Origin: Desulfurellales bacterium | GTDB lineage: Bacteria > Campylobacterota_A > Desulfurellia > Desulfurellales > Hippeaceae | NCBI GenBank assembly: GCA_027064405.1 | Contig: JAMOPP010000042.1 | Coordinates: forward strand, 1 to 16,488 | Length of the DNA stretch: 16,488 nucleotides | Direction of reading: 5' to 3' | In this document: in pieces, positions 14,280 through 16,488 of the stretch | Position numbering within the stretch: position 1 is the first letter of the stretch | Layout of the letters: each line of letters opens with the position of its first letter | Notes under the pieces: generated by a model | What the model saw: the letters and a program-made list of their open reading frames with translations, nothing else | The model's database searches: none | Told to the model about the DNA's origin: nothing | Program-made: the position numbers and the translations under genes

Positions 14280-15293
14280 TTATACAAAATCTTTCATCTT
14301 TAATATTAAATCTCTGAGCCTTGACGAGTATCCCCATTCGTTGTCATACCACGAAAGAACCTTGACCATTTTTTTGTTTATTATCATTGTGCTTAACGAA
14401 TCAAAAATACTTGAATGAGGGTTGCCTGTTAAATCCCTTGAAACAATGGGTTCATCTATATACTCTAAAATACTTTTTAATTCATTTTGACTTTTTTCTT
14501 TGATAATGGAATTTATCTCCTCTCTTGTTGTCTCTCTTTTGGCTTCTATAACAAAATCCACCAAAGAAACATTGGGCGTGGGAACCCTGATTGAAATTCC
14601 GTCTAATCTTCCTTTAAGTTGAGGCATTACAATACCTACTGCTATTGCTGCACCTGTTGTGGTTGGAATAATATTTTCCGCTGCAGCCCTTGCCCTTCTT
14701 AAATCAGGATGCCTGACATCAAGCAGTTTTTGGTCATTTGTGTAAGAATGAACCGTAGTCATAGAGCCCCTAACTATACCCACGCTGTCATTTAAAATTT
14801 TTGCAATCGGTGCTATGCAGTTTGTGGTGCAAGAGGCATTTGAAATGATATTGTTGTTTTTAAAATCAAAATCTTCATCATTAACTCCAAGCACAACAGT
14901 TGGAACATCGCCTCCCTTGGCAGGTGCACTTATTACGACCTTTTTTGCTCCGGCTTTAAGGTGCAATTCCGCCTTTTCTCTACTTCTGAATTGTCCTGTT
15001 GATTCAAGAACTACATCCACGCCAAGCTCTTTCCATGGCAAATTTGAGGGATTTTCATTTAAAGAGGTTTTTATCTCCTTGCCGTCAAAAAATATGTGTT
15101 TATCATCGTGTCTAATGTCGTGATTACGCAGTGTGCCGTGAACGGAATCATATTTTAGCAAGTGTGATAATATATCGTTATTTACAGCTTTATCATTTAT
15201 TGCAACTATTTCAATATCTTTATATCCTATTGCTGTTCGAAAAAAAGCTCTACCTATTCTACCAAATCCATTAATGGCAACTTTTACAGACAA
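14280..15293 (-). CDS. gap: Glyceraldehyde-3-phosphate dehydrogenase, TTG start
   Basis: Gap oxidises and phosphorylates glyceraldehyde 3-phosphate to 1,3-bisphosphoglycerate. The 337-aa protein has the NAD fold I-N-G-F-G-R-I-G-R (7-15). D34 in A-I-N-D suggests NAD rather than NADP preference. The catalytic cysteine C155 lies in S-N-A-S-C-T-T-N-C, with its base H182. The start is TTG at 15293: it yields the canonical S-V-K-V-A-I-N-G-F terminus, has GGAGG six bases upstream, and no in-frame ATG occurs before the conserved NAD motif. It is the first gene of gap-pgk-tpiA-secG-SBP behind a strong promoter. The rare start may reduce translation of an otherwise strong transcript. Confidence 0.97.
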   Translation of the reverse strand: MSVKVAINGFGRIGRAFFRTAIGYKDIEIVAINDKAVNNDILSHLLKYDSVHGTLRNHDIRHDDKHIFFDGKEIKTSLNENPSNLPWKELGVDVVLESTGQFRSREKAELHLKAGAKKVVISAPAKGGDVPTVVLGVNDEDFDFKNNNIISNASCTTNCIAPIAKILNDSVGIVRGSMTTVHSYTNDQKLLDVRHPDLRRARAAAENIIPTTTGAAIAVGIVMPQLKGRLDGISIRVPTPNVSLVDFVIEAKRETTREEINSIIKEKSQNELKSILEYIDEPIVSRDLTGNPHSSIFDSLSTMIINKKMVKVLSWYDNEWGYSSRLRDLILKMKDFV

Positions 15294-15299
15294 TTTAAA

Positions 15300-15304
15300 C
15301 CTCC
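15300..15304 (-). promoter_or_regulatory. gap ribosome binding site fixing a TTG start
   Basis: On the minus strand this reads GGAGG, with six bases to the TTG at 15293. This near-ideal site is the main evidence that gap starts at TTG. Confidence 0.8.
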
Positions 15305-15323
15305 AAATCTTAATTATTGGGTC

Positions 15324-15352
15324 ATTATAATAAACGAGAGCGCTTTTTTCAA
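15324..15352 (-). promoter_or_regulatory. Sigma70-type promoter of the gap operon
   Basis: On the minus strand TTGAAA (15347-15352) is followed after 17 nt by a perfect TATAAT (15324-15329). Initiation near 15316-15318 would leave a leader of about 23 nt. No terminator-like hairpin follows mqnA, so readthrough from ilvE-mqnA could add to it. I see no operator-like repeat except the short AGCGCT in the spacer. Confidence 0.82.
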
Positions 15353-15387
15353 GAATATATTATAAAATATGCTCGCCGTATCAATAT

Positions 15388-16176
15388 TTATACAAATTCA
15401 AGTTTATTATTTGCAGGAATGGCAGAGCAGCGATAAGCATAATTAAAAAAAAGCTCTATTGCCGTTATTTTTTCTTTGGTCAAATCGTAAGATATATTGT
15501 TCTGCAAATAATCTTTGCAAAGTTGAAGGGTTGTTAAGTTATTTAAATGCGTAAAATCTTTGCATATCGTGTCTATATTTTGAACACCCCACTCCTTTGA
15601 TTTAATAAAAAGATTTACTGTATCCTCGGTTATATTTTTATTTGTAATCCAAGTGGCAAATACGAAAGGCAACGATGTCATTTTATACCACTCAACCGCA
15701 AGATCAAGTACCTGCTCCTCTTTGACTGTTTTTAGTCTTTCCAAAGCCCTATCGCCTATTACAAGTTCGCAATCATAATCATTTTCCACATAGTCCACTG
15801 AAAGATTGTATTTGTATTTAAATAAGACCTTTGTGAGAGCAACGGATGTATTTGAATTTTTATCAAGTTTTACCCTTTTTAGTTGATGAATAGGCTTGTT
15901 CAATATTAGAATAACACTCTTTACCCTTTTTGTGGCTGATATACAACACTCTTTTATTATTTTGTAATTTTTTGATTGTGCATATTCCACTATTGGCACA
16001 TTTCCTATATCAACTTCTTGATTTCTTAAAAGAGGGGCACATACGCTTGGAGGTTTCGGAATAAACATAAAGTCATTGTCTATGACCCTCTCTTTTAGTG
16101 CATAGTATAGCGGAAATGCATTTAAAAATTCAACAAGGGCAATCTTTAGGCTGCCCTTGCCATCATAATCTATCAT
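15388..16176 (-). CDS. mqnA: Chorismate dehydratase MqnA (futalosine menaquinone pathway)
   Basis: MqnA dehydrates chorismate to 3-[(1-carboxyvinyl)oxy]benzoate, the entry step of the futalosine route to menaquinone. It has a periplasmic-binding-protein-like fold but no signal peptide, so it acts in the cytoplasm. The 262-aa protein shows E-F-L-N-A-F-P-L (16-23), with the conserved Asn of the L-N-x-x-P motif. P-S-V-C-A-P-L-L, the sugar-binding-like V-D-I-G-N-V-P-I-V-E-Y, V-I-G-D-R-A-L and the characteristic S-L-P-F-V-F-A-T-W follow. MqnD is the related alternative, but the L-P-F-V-F-A-x-W block favours MqnA. The ATG overlaps the ilvE stop (TAATG) with only a purine-rich AAAGAAAG before it. 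No other mqn gene is in view. Confidence 0.88.
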   Translation of the reverse strand: MIDYDGKGSLKIALVEFLNAFPLYYALKERVIDNDFMFIPKPPSVCAPLLRNQEVDIGNVPIVEYAQSKNYKIIKECCISATKRVKSVILILNKPIHQLKRVKLDKNSNTSVALTKVLFKYKYNLSVDYVENDYDCELVIGDRALERLKTVKEEQVLDLAVEWYKMTSLPFVFATWITNKNITEDTVNLFIKSKEWGVQNIDTICKDFTHLNNLTTLQLCKDYLQNNISYDLTKEKITAIELFFNYAYRCSAIPANNKLEFV

Positions 16177-16488
16177 TATTTCTTTCTTTCAACCTTTTTG
16201 AGCCACCCTTTGGGAGCCTCAACTTTTCCTGTCTGCAAATCTGTATAGTAGTTGTATATTTTCTTTGTATATTCTCCAATTTCACCGTTTCCTACCTTTA
16301 ATGTTGACCTATCATCAAATACATATTCGCCGACAGGTGATATAACGGCAGCCGTTCCAAGTCCTCCGGCTTCAATTATCTCCTGTTGCTTCACCTTCTC
16401 AATAAAATCATTAATTTCAACCCTTTCTTGTGTTACCTTTATATCCAATTTATCCGCTAACTCAATAATTGACTCAGAGGTGATAGAA
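16176..16488 (-). CDS. ilvE: Branched-chain amino acid aminotransferase, C-terminal part
   Basis: The frame is open to the right edge, so only the last 103 residues are visible. IlvE transfers the amino group between glutamate and the keto acids of Leu, Ile and Val, using PLP. The fragment begins S-I-T-S-E-S-I-I-E-L-A, matching the helix after the central strands. It then has E-A-G-G-L-G-T-A-A-V-I-S-P-V-G, the family's cofactor-phosphate-binding G-T-A-A-V segment, and ends with A-P-K-G-W typical of the ~340-350-aa BCAT group. The PLP lysine lies outside the window. A TTG at 16448 is internal, not a start. Its TAA overlaps the mqnA ATG by one base. Confidence 0.9.
   Translation of the reverse strand, partial: SITSESIIELADKLDIKVTQERVEINDFIEKVKQQEIIEAGGLGTAAVISPVGEYVFDDRSTLKVGNGEIGEYTKKIYNYYTDLQTGKVEAPKGWLKKVERKK

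Noticed and set aside
1..16488. Mobile elements, CRISPR, tRNA/rRNA genes, riboswitches, toxin-antitoxin or defence genes
   Set aside because: I looked for direct repeats, terminal inverted repeats, transposase or integrase motifs and tRNA-like T-loops and saw none. Coding density and composition are even throughout.

Overview
The window is AT-rich bacterial chromosome (roughly one third G+C by eye) and is almost entirely protein-coding. It holds fifteen genes, one cut by the right edge. I see no tRNA, rRNA, CRISPR array, insertion sequence or prophage. Several markers together suggest a strictly respiratory, probably anaerobic bacterium: ThyX instead of ThyA, the folate/FAD enzyme TrmFO, MqnA of the futalosine menaquinone route, an HrcA/CIRCE-controlled dnaK cluster, and a gap-pgk-tpiA-secG operon. 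Deferribacterota (a Deferribacter/Calditerrivibrio/Mucispirillum-like genome) is my best guess. That assignment is inference from gene content and base composition, not a match I could run.

Left block (1-4281, minus strand): a promoter at 4254-4281 drives trmFO-thyX-rsmI-murJ. The genes overlap by 20, 4 and 1 nt and run into a symmetric hairpin terminator at 46-75. The operon combines two flavin/methylene-folate-dependent uracil-C5 methylation enzymes (tRNA U54 and dUMP), a 16S rRNA ribose methyltransferase and the lipid II flippase.

Central block (4413-10459, plus strand): hrcA-grpE-dnaK-dnaJ and a DUF445 membrane protein gene. It begins at a very compact control region in which a sigma70-type promoter abuts a CIRCE operator. 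The CIRCE spacer contains the hrcA Shine-Dalgarno sequence, and its right arm runs into the start codon. A terminator-like hairpin separates dnaK from dnaJ, with promoter-like hexamers just before it. The DUF445 gene overlaps dnaJ by ATGA and has no Shine-Dalgarno of its own.

Right block (10494-16488, minus strand): ilvE (3' part only) overlaps mqnA by 1 nt. A strong promoter (15324-15352) then drives gap-pgk-tpiA-secG and an orphan family-5 solute-binding protein. These five genes abut or overlap. The block converges tail to tail with the DUF445 gene across 34 nt.

Most of the content is recognisable housekeeping, and I found no convincing wholly new system. The best leads are the CIRCE that embeds the hrcA translation start, the dnaK/dnaJ intergenic switch, the tight dnaJ-DUF445 coupling, the orphan periplasmic binding protein translated from secG's stop codon, and an RsmI that lacks both the usual E-D-T-R segment and the C-terminal extension.
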